A stretch of 33,328 nt of DNA from positions 1 to 33,328 of the forward strand of contig WSNH01000002.1 of the NCBI GenBank assembly GCA_013316135.1, written 5' to 3'. The stretch comes from Clostridia bacterium (GTDB taxonomy: Bacteria; Bacillota; Clostridia; Christensenellales; UBA3700). Position numbers and translations under genes: made by a program. The notes beneath the pieces are model-generated. The model saw nothing but the letters and a program-made list of their open reading frames with translations. It was not told the origin of the DNA and did no database searches. This document shows positions 6,282-16,200 of this stretch, piece after piece (position 1 is the stretch's first letter; each line of letters starts with the position of its first letter).

Positions 6282-6317
6282 ATTAAGCGTAGGCGCACTG
6301 CTATCGCGTTGCTTAAT
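6282..6317 (-). other. Small inverted repeat between flippase gene and mazG
   Basis: ATTAAGC (6282-6288) pairs with GCTTAAT (6311-6317) across a 22-nt loop, directly after the flippase stop codon. No T-run follows, so this is at most a weak terminator or an mRNA-stabilising hairpin ahead of mazG. Confidence 0.3.
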
Positions 6318-7876
6318 CATACACTCTTGTAATATCCAGTCTTTTTTAATAACCGCGCGAGTTTGTTGCCAAGCGGTAGCATCTGTATCTCTTTTTGTTC
6401 CACCGCTCTCATTACAAGCAATGACACCATATATGCCGTCGCGCCGACGCATACCGCATAGACGAGAGCCCATATATTATTGCGTATCAATACCCCCGGC
6501 AACATTACTACTGACATTATAGCACCCGAAAGCGAAATTTTACTAATACTTTTGAAGAGTTTCGCATTTTTACCCACAAGTTTGTTGTAATATACGCCGT
6601 TGAGCGTAAGCGCAGTGAGATAAAAAACGATTGATGACACGCCGCTTGCCGCAATACCCCATCTCGGTACAAATATCAGTTCTATGAGTATCTTCAGCAA
6701 GCCGCCCACGGAAATGTTGATAAGCACCGGACGAAGTCTTCCCAACCCCTGTAATATCGCGTTAAGCGCTTCGAGCATAGAGAGCAACAACACGTTGATT
6801 GCCGTCAACGAAAGCAGATACGCCGTCAAATCCCTATGCGACTGACTTAGCGAGGGATAAAGTATTCCGACAACTTGACGCGACATTATCGCGCCGCCCA
6901 AAAAGAAAGGCATTGCTATCATAAGACACATCTTCAAGGTCGTCGCGGTCTTTTGCTTGACAGAAACAACGTCGTATCCCGCCATTGCGCTTGCCACCGC
7001 AGGTACGATTGCCACCGATATAGACATTGCAAGCACAATAGGCATATTTATCACAGACGCCACGGGTCCGGTGAGTATGCCGTATTGACTTACCGCATCG
7101 CTTACTCCGCCCTTGATAAGCAAGTTGACGACCATAACGCTGTCGATAAAGGCTATCAGCGGAAATATAAAACCGCTTGCCGTAATTGGCAAAAAAGTCG
7201 GGAAAAATTTATATTGGGTAGCCAACGACGGCAATCGTCTCTCGTCTTTTGCAGAAACGGCGTACCAAATAAAAACAGTCAAAAGCGAAACAAACTCGCT
7301 TATGCTTACTGCTATCAACGCGCCTGCTACGGCTTGCGTCAGTCCCCTTGGCATCAATAGATATGCAAATAGCAATCCAAGCCCAAACTTGACAAAAACC
7401 TCTACTATCTGACTTACGCCCGACGGCATCGTGTTGCCGTGTCCTAAAAACCATCCTTTAAACACTCCTGCCAGGGCAACAAATATAATTGCAGGCGCTA
7501 TTGCAATATAGCATATATAAACTTCTGCCTGCGACTGCGCGCTTGCCATAAGCCCGGAGAGCAACACCGTAACCGTTGCTCCCACTGCTCCCGCAAAGAC
7601 GGCGTAGAACGCCGCTTTTCTGACGATCGCCCGCACCGCGCCGCCCCTGTCTCGCGACAGTTCTGCCGATATCTGTCTCGACAACGTAAGCGGTATTGCG
7701 TTGCTTGTAATTGCAAGCAAAAGCGCAAAAAACGGAAAAACCAGTTGATAATAACCTATGCCTTCCGCGCCCATAACGTAGGTAAGCGCTATGCGATACG
7801 CTCCGCCCAACAACTTTGCAGCTATTGAGCATACCGCAAGCAATATTGCGCCTTGCGCTATCGTACGTCTTTTCAT
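6317..7876 (-). CDS. SpoVB/YabM-like MOP-superfamily flippase
   Basis: This 519-residue polytopic membrane protein of the oligosaccharide/polysaccharide flippase (MATE/MurJ/SpoVB-like) superfamily has about 14 hydrophobic segments. The N-terminus QGAILLAVCSIAAKLLGGAYRIAL is typical of SpoVB-like proteins, as is GAEGIGYYQLVFPFF. Members move lipid-linked sugar intermediates across the membrane; SpoVB acts in spore cortex synthesis, while the YabM branch next to spoVT is less well defined. Gene order (spoVT before, yabN after) argues for the YabM branch. It begins 1 bp after the spoVT stop with only a weak RBS, suggesting coupled translation. The last 25 residues are basic and soluble. Confidence 0.9.
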   Translation of the reverse strand: MKRRTIAQGAILLAVCSIAAKLLGGAYRIALTYVMGAEGIGYYQLVFPFFALLLAITSNAIPLTLSRQISAELSRDRGGAVRAIVRKAAFYAVFAGAVGATVTVLLSGLMASAQSQAEVYICYIAIAPAIIFVALAGVFKGWFLGHGNTMPSGVSQIVEVFVKFGLGLLFAYLLMPRGLTQAVAGALIAVSISEFVSLLTVFIWYAVSAKDERRLPSLATQYKFFPTFLPITASGFIFPLIAFIDSVMVVNLLIKGGVSDAVSQYGILTGPVASVINMPIVLAMSISVAIVPAVASAMAGYDVVSVKQKTATTLKMCLMIAMPFFLGGAIMSRQVVGILYPSLSQSHRDLTAYLLSLTAINVLLLSMLEALNAILQGLGRLRPVLINISVGGLLKILIELIFVPRWGIAASGVSSIVFYLTALTLNGVYYNKLVGKNAKLFKSISKISLSGAIMSVVMLPGVLIRNNIWALVYAVCVGATAYMVSLLVMRAVEQKEIQMLPLGNKLARLLKKTGYYKSV

Positions 7877-7877
7877 A

Positions 7878-8402
7878 TTAACCGATATTGTACGTCAGAT
7901 AACCTGCCATTGCATCGCAAAGCGCCATATCTACCGTGCCGAGTTTTTCTGCCGAAAGAATGATACCGCCGTATAAATCGCCGCTGCTGATAAGCGGAAC
8001 AATATACTGCTCTCCGCTTCTCTTGACTTGCATATCGTCGACAAGGCGCACGCTCCTGTCCTTGATAAGCCTGGACTTTCTATCGTCAAGCACACCGTAG
8101 AGTTCGTCGCTTATATCTTCGCCCTGCAAGCCCTCTTGACCGCCAACGTGCGCCAAAATACTGCTTGTGTCGCAAATTGCAACTTCTTTGCCGGTATTCT
8201 TATAAAGCACTTTGCTTATAGCGTCAAGCTGTTCTGGCGTAGCGCCTACTTCATTGTATTTCTTGAACACTAATTCACCGCTTTCGTTGGTGAATATTTC
8301 GAGAAGTTCCCCCTCTTTTAATTTGAGCACCTTCCTCAATTCTTTGGGGATAACGACTCTTCCCAATTCGTCGATTCTTCTTACTATACCTGTCTCTTTC
8401 AT
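7878..8402 (-). CDS. spoVT: Stage V sporulation transcription regulator SpoVT
   Basis: This 174-residue protein has an AbrB/SpoVT swapped-hairpin DNA-binding domain at residues 1-50 (MKETGIVRRIDELGRVVIPKELR...). A GAF-like sensor domain follows (about 55-174, with DAISKVLYKNTGKEVAICD and YIVPLISSGDLYGGIILS). In Bacillus (about 178 residues), SpoVT tunes late forespore gene expression. The reading frame extends upstream to 8474, but ATG at 8400-8402 has GGAGGT at 8407-8412 and gives the exact family N-terminus. Its presence suggests that the organism can sporulate or descends from a sporulating lineage. It heads the flippase-mazG-dus series. Confidence 0.95.
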   Translation of the reverse strand: MKETGIVRRIDELGRVVIPKELRKVLKLKEGELLEIFTNESGELVFKKYNEVGATPEQLDAISKVLYKNTGKEVAICDTSSILAHVGGQEGLQGEDISDELYGVLDDRKSRLIKDRSVRLVDDMQVKRSGEQYIVPLISSGDLYGGIILSAEKLGTVDMALCDAMAGYLTYNIG

Positions 8403-8418
8403 ATTGACCTCCGAGCAT

Positions 8419-8448
8419 AGTATAAGCAAAGCAAATCGTTTTATCCAA
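8419..8448 (-). promoter_or_regulatory. spoVT: Possible spoVT promoter
   Basis: On the minus strand, TTGGAT (8443-8448) and TATACT (8419-8424) are separated by 18 bp, a few bases upstream of the GGAGGT and ATG of spoVT. The match is fair for the vegetative sigma factor. Bacillus spoVT uses sigma-G, and I cannot tell the two apart here. The terminator at 8473-8502 makes a separate promoter necessary. Confidence 0.4.
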
Positions 8449-8472
8449 ATGTTAAAAATATTATCGCAATAC

Positions 8473-8502
8473 AAAAATGCGCCTCTTTTTACAGGCGCAT
8501 TT
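8473..8502 (-). terminator. Terminator of the BspA-like gene
   Basis: AAATGCGCCT (8475-8484) and AGGCGCATTT (8493-8502) form a perfect 10-bp stem with an 8-nt loop. On the minus strand it runs into a short T-rich tract. It is 27 bp past the stop of the leucine-rich-repeat gene and ahead of spoVT, so the two are separate transcripts. Confidence 0.8.
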
Positions 8503-8528
8503 AAAGATTATTTTATTATGATTTAATA

Positions 8529-10196
8529 TTACTGCAATGGACCGCTATACGTTCTTGCCTCGATACCGTATTCGCCAAGCATACGCATAAATTCCTCTAA
8601 GCCTGCGGTATTCTTGAGAAGCAATACCTCGATTTCAGGATCACCGTCAATAGTCTTGCTAAAAGTGTTCTTGGTCAATTCCCAAGGTACTGCCGAAGTA
8701 TAGCACGCCGAGATTTTGCTTCCGAAGAAAATATAATCGCCCACTTCCTTAATCGTCGTAGGAAGTTGGATATACTCAAAATCCACTCCTGCAAAAGCGT
8801 ACGCCTTAATCAACGTAATGCTCGTCAAAAAGTTGCCTTCTACGTCCAAAAATCTAAATGTTCTGCCCATAGAATTCGTCGACGCCGCATCATAAGAACC
8901 GTAATATGCGTATACCGTCGAGCCGTCTGTATCAGTGAGCAAACCTTGCTGATATGTCGAAGTCGTGTTGCCGTCTCTTCTGTTATCTTCAAGTCTGGTT
9001 ATTACAAAGTTCTCGTTTTCTTCGTCGACTTTCAACACGTATCTCGAATAAGTAGTTACATTTATGTTGGTGCCTCTGCCCGTGTAGATTGCAAACGCGC
9101 CGTCTCCGATAGTCTCAACGCTCTTGCCTATAACAAAGTCGTTGTTGTACAGAAGCCTATAACAGCCCATAAATGTTTTTGCTGGTATCTCTTTTATTTC
9201 CGTAGGCAAAGTTACGCTCGTCAACTGCGTGCAGCCTTCAAATACTCCCTCGCCCATAGTCTCGAGTTGAGCGTCCTCTGCCATTGCAAACTTGCTCATA
9301 GAAGTACATTCTGCAAATGCGTTCGCGCCTACGTTCTTTATTGACTTTGGCAAAGCAAAATACGAGAAGTTGGTCTTGACGCTCTTAAATGCGCTTGCGC
9401 CAACCGAAACGAGATTTGGGAAAGAAAGTTTATTAGACTCAGTTGATCTAAGCATAGTGTTATGGAAAGACCACTCACCGATATTTGTCACTTCGTTGTC
9501 TTTCTCAATTTCTAAATCGCTAAGTCTCGTGCATCCGCTAAATGCGTAGTCGCCTATTTTTTCCAAGTCCTTTGCCAAATGCATTTCTACTATTGCAGTG
9601 CATCCGTCAAATGCGTGCGCTCCGATCTCAAGCAAAGATTTTGGGAAATATAATGAGTCGCTCTTGATTGCCCCGTCTCCCTCAGTGGAATAGTCCTCGG
9701 TGTTGTATATAAAGTTTAACGAAGTGCACTCTCTAAAGGCATTTTCGCCAATCTCGGTTACTCCGCTGGGCATAATCACGCTCTTGAGCGCTTTGCAGCC
9801 TCTGAATGCTCCGTCGGGTATTACTTTCAAATTGGATGGCAACACGACCTTTTCAAGCGCGGTCAAGTCCTTAAATGCCTCGCTTGCGATTTCAAAGGAA
9901 GAATACGTGCATTTGAATTTAATTGACTTGATTGAACCTGCCAAATCCTTAAAAGCGTCTCTTTCTATTCCAACTACTCTGTTGCCTTTGACTCTATCGG
10001 GTACTACGACGTCCGTATCGCTCCCCTCGTATCCAACGATAGTTGCTCTTGATCCGCTCAAATTGTATCTAAATCCGTCTGAATACTCGGACATCTGTCC
10101 GGTGTTGACCAATAGTCCGATTACCGTACCCAGCGATGCCAACGCAATTGCGAATACTGCGACCACAACTATTATTTGTCTTGTCCTGTTTGTCAT
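8529..10196 (-). CDS. BspA-type (LRR_5) leucine-rich-repeat surface protein
   Basis: This 555-residue protein has one N-terminal membrane segment (residues 8-30) and no lipobox or clear cleavage site, so it is probably anchored as a signal anchor facing outward. From about residue 43 on it has repeated units of the Treponema pallidum/BspA LRR type. Examples are LKVIPDGAFRGCKALKSVIM, VTEIGENAFRECTSLNFIY, LEKIGDYAFSGCTRLSDLEI and IKNVGANAFAECTSMSKFAM, with a break near 390-450 and a final unit near 465-500. Such proteins often mediate binding to host or neighbouring cells; no ligand can be read from the sequence. It has its own promoter (10273-10301), a TGAGGTA ribosome site at 10199-10206, and a terminator, so it is monocistronic. 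Confidence 0.9.
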   Translation of the reverse strand: MTNRTRQIIVVVAVFAIALASLGTVIGLLVNTGQMSEYSDGFRYNLSGSRATIVGYEGSDTDVVVPDRVKGNRVVGIERDAFKDLAGSIKSIKFKCTYSSFEIASEAFKDLTALEKVVLPSNLKVIPDGAFRGCKALKSVIMPSGVTEIGENAFRECTSLNFIYNTEDYSTEGDGAIKSDSLYFPKSLLEIGAHAFDGCTAIVEMHLAKDLEKIGDYAFSGCTRLSDLEIEKDNEVTNIGEWSFHNTMLRSTESNKLSFPNLVSVGASAFKSVKTNFSYFALPKSIKNVGANAFAECTSMSKFAMAEDAQLETMGEGVFEGCTQLTSVTLPTEIKEIPAKTFMGCYRLLYNNDFVIGKSVETIGDGAFAIYTGRGTNINVTTYSRYVLKVDEENENFVITRLEDNRRDGNTTSTYQQGLLTDTDGSTVYAYYGSYDAASTNSMGRTFRFLDVEGNFLTSITLIKAYAFAGVDFEYIQLPTTIKEVGDYIFFGSKISACYTSAVPWELTKNTFSKTIDGDPEIEVLLLKNTAGLEEFMRMLGEYGIEARTYSGPLQ

Positions 10197-10272
10197 ATTT
10201 ACCTCATAACAAATTACTCTGTTTATAACGAAGAATGGCGCATAGTGATTATTCCCATATCTCCGTTTTTAT

Positions 10273-10301
10273 ATTATAACATACCAAAAAGCAAATTACA
10301 A
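10273..10301 (-). promoter_or_regulatory. Sigma-A promoter of the BspA-like gene
   Basis: On the minus strand, TTGTAA (10296-10301), a 17-bp spacer and TATAAT (10273-10278) with an upstream TG (extended -10) lie about 75 bp before the start codon. The surrounding gap (10197-10375) is very AT-rich and shows no strong terminator for the oxidoreductase gene upstream. Confidence 0.65.
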
Positions 10302-10375
10302 TTATTTAAATATACTATATATTATAAGAAAAGCCAAAATTATGTAGGTATCGCATTGCTTTTTGAGACTATGAA

Positions 10376-11968
10376 TCAGCAATTAAATAACTTGCGAATA
10401 TATTTGAGCGCGATATTTACACCGTCTACGCTCGCAGACGTAATTCCGCCTGCATACCCCGCACCCTCTCCGCACGGCATAAGTCCCTCTATAGAACTGT
10501 CCCCCATATCATTGCGGATTATTCTTATCGGACTTGAGGAGCGACTTTCCACGCCGGTCAAAAGTGCGTCGCCGTCGGCAAACCCTTTGAGTTTTCTGTC
10601 AAAGACTTTTACCGCTTCCGATATACTGTCGGTTACGTAATCAGGCAGACACGCTCTCAAATCTGCCTGTTGTACGCCTATGGGATACGTCGGCAATACC
10701 TGTCCGAAGCCTTTGCTTTCTCTGCCTTTTACCAAGTCTTCGTATCTTTGGCAAGGCGCCTTATACGACCCCGACAGCGAGTAGGCAAGTCTTTCATATT
10801 TGCGTTGAAATTCCACTCCTGCCAAAGGATGTGCAGAATCAAAGTCCTGAGGTTGCACTCCAACAAGCAAAGCGCTGTTGGCGTTGACGCCGTCGCGAGC
10901 GTAATAACTCATACCGTTGGTAACGACGGCATTCTCCTCCGAAGTCGCAGGCATCACGTAACCCCCCGGACACATACAAAAAGTATAGCACGACCTGCCG
11001 CTGTCAAGATGACAGGAGAGAGAATAATTTGCCGGCGGAAGTCCCTTTTGCTCGCCGTACTGCCCCCTATCTATCGCGCTTTGAAGGTGTTCGATACGCA
11101 CGCCGACAGAAAAAGGTTTTTGTTCTATCGCCACCTTTGAAACAAGCGTCTCAAAGGTATCTCTTGCGCTATGTCCTATCGCAAGTATGCAACAGTCGCA
11201 ATCCACACTCCAACGTCCTTTATCTTTTGTATCAACAACTGCCGCAACGAGTTTATTCCCATTCGTCTTGATGTCAACTAGACGGCTGTCAAAATAAACT
11301 TCTCCGCCGAGAGAAAGTATCTCATTACGCATATTTTTGATGACGTTCCTCAATTTGTCCGTACCCACGTGCGGTTTTGCGTCGTAAAGTATTTGCCGAG
11401 GCGCGCCAAACTTGACAAATTCGCCGAAAACTACGCTTATAAGCGCAGAGCCTGTCCCGGTGTTAAGTTTTCCGTCTGAAAACGTACCTGCTCCGCCCTC
11501 GCCGAACTGCAAGTTGCTTTGCGTGTCGAGTACGCAGGTCTCTATAAAATCATTAACGCTCTTTTCTCTTTCGTCAACGCTTTTGCCTCTCTCGATAATT
11601 ATAGGCTTTAGACCTGCTTTTGCAAGCGTCAATCCGGCAAATAGCCCTGCAGGTCCCAAGCCCACAATCACCGGTCTTTTTGACGGCGAAGGTATATCCT
11701 TCGGCATTATGCTCTCAATTTGACGTTCAGGCGGAGTATACGCCTTTACATTGGGATGTCTTGAAAGGTATTTCTTTTCGCCGTCCAAAGTAGCCGCAAC
11801 ACTCAATACGTATCTTATACGGCTCTTATCTCTGCTGTCGATAGATTTTTTAATTATCTCAATATCTTTAATGTCTCCAACGCTTACGCCAAGCGTCTTG
11901 GCGGCGCCTTTTTTAACGTCGCTGTCAGTAAAATCTATAGGAAGTTTTATTTGATCTGCTCTAATCAT
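10376..11968 (-). CDS. FAD-dependent dehydrogenase, COG2509 type
   Basis: This 530-residue flavoprotein has an N-terminal extension of about 95 residues (a small alpha/beta domain starting MIRADQIKLPIDF). The FAD Rossmann motif VIVGLGPAGLFAGLTLAKAG (100-119) follows, with IIIERG ending the ADP-binding strand. LQFGEGGAGTFSDGKLNT and the C-terminal MPCGEGAGYAGGITSASVDG are characteristic of the uncharacterised COG2509 family. CMCPGGYVMPA and the several Cys residues are family-typical. Substrate unknown. Its ATG overlaps the stop of the next oxidoreductase gene by 4 bp (ATGA). The two families are often adjacent in Clostridia (from memory), which suggests a shared, undefined redox role. Confidence 0.9.
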   Translation of the reverse strand: MIRADQIKLPIDFTDSDVKKGAAKTLGVSVGDIKDIEIIKKSIDSRDKSRIRYVLSVAATLDGEKKYLSRHPNVKAYTPPERQIESIMPKDIPSPSKRPVIVGLGPAGLFAGLTLAKAGLKPIIIERGKSVDEREKSVNDFIETCVLDTQSNLQFGEGGAGTFSDGKLNTGTGSALISVVFGEFVKFGAPRQILYDAKPHVGTDKLRNVIKNMRNEILSLGGEVYFDSRLVDIKTNGNKLVAAVVDTKDKGRWSVDCDCCILAIGHSARDTFETLVSKVAIEQKPFSVGVRIEHLQSAIDRGQYGEQKGLPPANYSLSCHLDSGRSCYTFCMCPGGYVMPATSEENAVVTNGMSYYARDGVNANSALLVGVQPQDFDSAHPLAGVEFQRKYERLAYSLSGSYKAPCQRYEDLVKGRESKGFGQVLPTYPIGVQQADLRACLPDYVTDSISEAVKVFDRKLKGFADGDALLTGVESRSSSPIRIIRNDMGDSSIEGLMPCGEGAGYAGGITSASVDGVNIALKYIRKLFNC

Positions 11969-13128
11969 ACCAAATCCTTACTTGCCGCCATTGCGCTTGC
12001 CCAAGCCCAATGAAGATTGCATCCGCCGCAAAGTCCGTCGACATCTACGCTTTCGCCAATGCAATAAAGTCCGCTGTGAAGTCTGGACTGCAAAGTACGC
12101 GTATCCAACTCATTGAGCGAAACTCCTCCGCACGCTATTTGCGCGTTTGCTCTTGAGCCGACTCCAAGTATATTTACATCAAACGCTTTGCACGATTTTG
12201 CAATGTCATTGGATTTTTTACGCGACATAATCCACGATCTGTCCATAGGAACTCGCGACAGGACATTTTGAGCGATAGCCTTATGCAGTATACCCTCAAG
12301 TGGAGCAAAAACACTGCAATTGGAGTATATAAAATCTGCAAGCTGATCTTGTTGAATATCCGGCGCAAAGTCTATCTTCACTTTGCAACTCTCAACCCTT
12401 TGGCTATATCTTGCAAGCGCAGAAGAAAGACGAAATGCAAGTATTCCCGATATCGCGTCGTCTTTGAAAAGAATTTCTCCGCGCTCGCCCATTATCTCTT
12501 TTCCGTTGATAATTATCGACGCGTGTACTTTGGCGCGCACGCCGCCCATACCCTTAATTCCGTCGCACGTCAACGGAGCAATCGCATATCTAAATGGGGT
12601 CACGCTGTGTCCCAGGCTGCTTATTAAATTTAGACTGTCAATCCCGCTCGTAGCATTGCTGCCGCAGGCAAAAATTGCTTTATCGCCAATATATTCGCCC
12701 TTGGACGCAATTGCTTTCCATTTGCCGTCAATCGGCGTAATCTTGTTGACAAAAGCGTCGCAAATTATCTTTACGCCGTATTCTTCGAGTTTTCGCAACA
12801 ACACGTTGAGAACGGTATTGGCGCTTTCGCTGTATGGATATACTCTACCCTCCCCGTCGACTTTTGTCATAAGTCCCATTGAAGCAAACTCATCAATCAC
12901 CTTGTTCGGCGTAAACTCGTCTAATATATCTTTTATAAGAGCGGTGTTGTAATCATCAAGCGTGAGATTGACGTTGGTAAGATTGCACTTACCGTTGCCG
13001 GTAGCAAGCAACTTCTTTCCGACACGGTCGTTCTTTTCCAATACCGTGACCGCCTTCCCGCCCTTTGCGAGCAAGTATGCGCACATAAGTCCGCTTGCGC
13101 CCCCGCCGATTATCAGGATATCGTCCAT
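11965..13128 (-). CDS. BaiN/HI0933-like flavoprotein, COG2081 type
   Basis: This 387-residue NAD(P)/FAD-dependent oxidoreductase begins with ILIIGGGASGLMCAYLLAKGG and VTVLEKNDRVGKKLLATGNGKCNLTN, the exact signature of the HI0933/YhiN/BaiN family. YPYSESANTVLNVLLRKLEEYGVKI, ITGGVSLNELD-like sequence (IACGGVSLNELDTRTLQSR) and the final LCGGCNLHWAWASAMAA complete the FAD site. BaiN was linked to bile-acid 7-dehydroxylation in one gut clostridium, but most members have no proven substrate, so the name is not evidence for bile-acid chemistry here. AAAGGAG sits 6 bp before the ATG. It is translationally coupled to the COG2509 gene downstream. Confidence 0.92.
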   Translation of the reverse strand: MDDILIIGGGASGLMCAYLLAKGGKAVTVLEKNDRVGKKLLATGNGKCNLTNVNLTLDDYNTALIKDILDEFTPNKVIDEFASMGLMTKVDGEGRVYPYSESANTVLNVLLRKLEEYGVKIICDAFVNKITPIDGKWKAIASKGEYIGDKAIFACGSNATSGIDSLNLISSLGHSVTPFRYAIAPLTCDGIKGMGGVRAKVHASIIINGKEIMGERGEILFKDDAISGILAFRLSSALARYSQRVESCKVKIDFAPDIQQDQLADFIYSNCSVFAPLEGILHKAIAQNVLSRVPMDRSWIMSRKKSNDIAKSCKAFDVNILGVGSRANAQIACGGVSLNELDTRTLQSRLHSGLYCIGESVDVDGLCGGCNLHWAWASAMAASKDLV

Positions 13129-13166
13129 ACCGTTCTCCTTTTCTCACTTGAAGTATCTTTATATTT

Positions 13167-13195
13167 ATTATAGATTATAGGACACCGATTTGCAA
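13167..13195 (-). promoter_or_regulatory. Sigma-A promoter of the flavoprotein pair
   Basis: On the minus strand, TTGCAA (13190-13195), 17 bp, and TATAAT (13167-13172) lie about 40 bp upstream of the COG2081 ATG. A second TATAAT lies inside the spacer, giving CTATAATCTATAAT, but its distance from the -35 is too short. It sits just past the terminator of the giant-gene operon. Confidence 0.65.
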
Positions 13196-13210
13196 GTGAA
13201 GAAACAACTG

Positions 13211-13250
13211 AAAAAAATACCGACGCGGATTTAACCTGCGTCGGTATTTT
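13211..13250 (-). terminator. Terminator of the giant surface-protein operon
   Basis: AAAATACCGACGC (13214-13226) and GCGTCGGTATTTT (13238-13250) form a perfect 13-bp stem with an 11-nt loop. On the minus strand the stem ends in a run of seven T, making it a strong intrinsic terminator 36 bp after the last giant gene. The opposite side of the stem also ends in TTTT, so it may work in both directions. Confidence 0.92.
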
Positions 13251-13286
13251 ATAAGATTGGACACCTCTCATATCCAAAACTTCAAA

Positions 13287-16200
13287 TCAATTGACTTTTA
13301 CGGAGATTGTCACGTTATAAGTAATTCCCGCGTTGACCACGTCGTAACTTACGTCCAACGTATTTAGACTCTCCTTTTGAGTGTTGACGGTGACGGACAC
13401 CTTGCCGTTGACAGCATTGCTTACTCCCAAGAATACGAGAGTTTCTCTAATATCTGCTTTAAACGTAGCGATATCGTCTTCGACCGTAAACTGCGAATTA
13501 ACAAAATACAAGTCATCGAATTCAAATCCTATGCCGTCGGCGCCAAACGCGATATTCGACACGTCGATTCTATCGTCGAAGGTCTCTTTGCCGTTTTCGT
13601 ACTTATACAATGATATTCCGCTCGATTTAACTTCAATAATCAAATCTCGCCGCTCGCTCTGACTGTCTGACTGATAAGACGCAATTCTATAAAGATCCGC
13701 CTTAGAAAAACCTCCGTTGTCCCCATCCGGCGTACAGCCTGCGAATACCGTCAAACATACAAGAACCACGGCTACTGCCATTACTAATATTTTGCTTACT
13801 CTCTTGACGGTGACGCGCTTTGACTTCTTGGGAGACACTTCTTGCTCGTCGTCTTTCCTCTTCTTTGCAAAGAACATAAGACCTGCCGCCAACATTCCTG
13901 CTCCGCTCATAGAAAGCGCAACCGTCTTTGCCGCCGAACCAGTCTTACCCGACTTTCCTACGGCAGTAGCGCCGACCTTTTGCGCGCCGGAGATTACCGT
14001 ACTTGCGCCGCGGAATAGTTGCTTATAGGAAGCCTGCAATTTAGCAAATTTGGCTTGGTCTATAAGCGCCAGATCCTCTTGAGATACAGAATCAATAAAC
14101 GCAAGGACTTTGCTCTCGTACTCGTCGACGTTAGAAAAGTCTATCTTGTCGAATTTATCAAGAGTATTTTTAATATCTATTATATCTATACCGGTGCGCA
14201 AATTGAGCGTAATCTCTTGAGATTGCTTATAGTTTGCGGTTTCGGCAAATCTCACCTTGACGACATAAGGAGTATTTGCGCTGAGATCGACGAAGGTATT
14301 TCTGTTGACGTAACCTGCGCCGTTAAAACTTACCTCCATTCCCTCGATAGCGCTTGAAAGCGTAATCTTGTTGTAGTTGACTGACACTTTGATGTCGTCG
14401 GCGCTGACTTGACGCTCAGCCTTGCTGATAGTAAAGGAAATTGTATCCGACACTCCCTCAAAGATTCCTGCTCCAGCGTCGGCTGGGGTGATATAAACAA
14501 AGTATTGACCGGCGTCTACAATCTTGTCGCTGACCGAGTCTCCGTTTTCCACTCTGCGGAAGAACTTCCTTACGTATGTTCCCGCTTCGTCGTCTCTCAC
14601 ATAGACAGTCTTACCGTCCTCTTCTGACTGAGTATACTTGCCGTAAGCGTTTGCCAAAGTATCTGCCTCCGACTTAGACAGGCTTGAAATAGCGACGTAC
14701 TTGAATACGCTAAACTTAAGCGCATTTGCGATATTCTCATTCGACGTAAGAACTTTGAAGTCATCGTATCTGTCCTGACCGTTGTAAACTTGCTCGTAAC
14801 TGCGCAAACTTACATATCTCTCGACATCTGACAAATCTCCGCCAAGCACGTGCAAGTCTCCGAAATTGATTATTATATTGTAGTTGCGATATCCGCGGAG
14901 AGTTACAACTCCGTCATTCTCCTCTTCTCCAATGCTCCAATCGCCGTTTGCGTCGACGCAAGACTCGTCTTTTACAAGACCGTCAAATCTCAACTTGACG
15001 GCGCCTCTCTTGACGCCGAGTTCTTTGTAATACTCGTCGATATACATCGTGGCTTTGAGATCCTCTTTGTCTTGCACAAATTTATCTACGGAGTCTTGAG
15101 CGTATTTATAAGGTTTATAGAAGTCTTCGCCGTAAATTGCCTCAGCCTCATCTTTTGTATAATAGTGATAGCCGTCTTCTTCGTGAATTTCTCCTCTCAT
15201 AATAGGAGTCAACGAACCCGTGACGGAATAAATTCTATATGCCGGCAAAACGTCTATCTTTACCTCTCTCTTGGTTATGTTCATCACGACGTTGCCGCGT
15301 ACGTAATCCTCGCCAAATACAACCGTATAGTTGGGGTTGGACGCGTCTGCAATAAACACTCTATAGGAGCCTGCATATTGCGGATTTTCCGTTGCTTCGG
15401 TGGACATTACTCCGTCAACTATCTCAAAATAGTTATAATTGAACTCTATCTTATCGTCGCCGACCACTTGTTCTGCAAACGTCGGAATTACGCTTGGCTT
15501 GTGAATCTCACCGTCAAACTTAAAGTCTGTATCTCCTACAACTTCAGCGTCTATTATCGTAAGCGTTCTCGGAGTAATTTCAAATTCTGCCTCTTCTATA
15601 TCAAGCGCATAATTTGCGTGCATACCGTTGGGCATTTCTTGGATTCTCACAGACACATAATAAGTTCCGACCGGACTTCCCACTTTAACGCCGTCCCATA
15701 ATTCTATAAGTTGAATACCGTCATTCTCAAAGAACCCCTTTTCTCCTACGACTTGCGCTACGACATCTCCCGGCAAAGCGTCGCCGTAAATTACGCTGTT
15801 GGTATTGAGATACACCTTGATCTTAACTTTTCTTGGCGTAACGGTATATTTTCCTATTGAATTGACGTGTATATCGTAATTGTCCACCTTATTGTACGTC
15901 TCTAAATCAGGATCGTTAAGATGATCCAAGTCCGACATATGAGCCTTGTCATCACTCGTCTCTATGGTATACAAACCTCCTGCATACGCAAACTGATCGG
16001 TATTGCTAAGATAAGGCAATATTACGATATTATCGCCGGGGAAGAAATAGTTGTCTTCTCCGATATCCGTTGAGTACCGCCAAGCCCTTACGCCGTCAGC
16101 AGCATTGGCATTGCCTATCAATTCCGGCAAAGCGCTGCCGTACTCTCTGCTGTAATCCTTAATATCTATATATACGGTCTTCTTTTCTATCGTGACCATA

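Noticed and set aside
8403-8474. Longer N-terminus for SpoVT
   Set aside because: The added residues have no AbrB homology and overlap the likely promoter. GGAGGT sits correctly only for ATG at 8400-8402.
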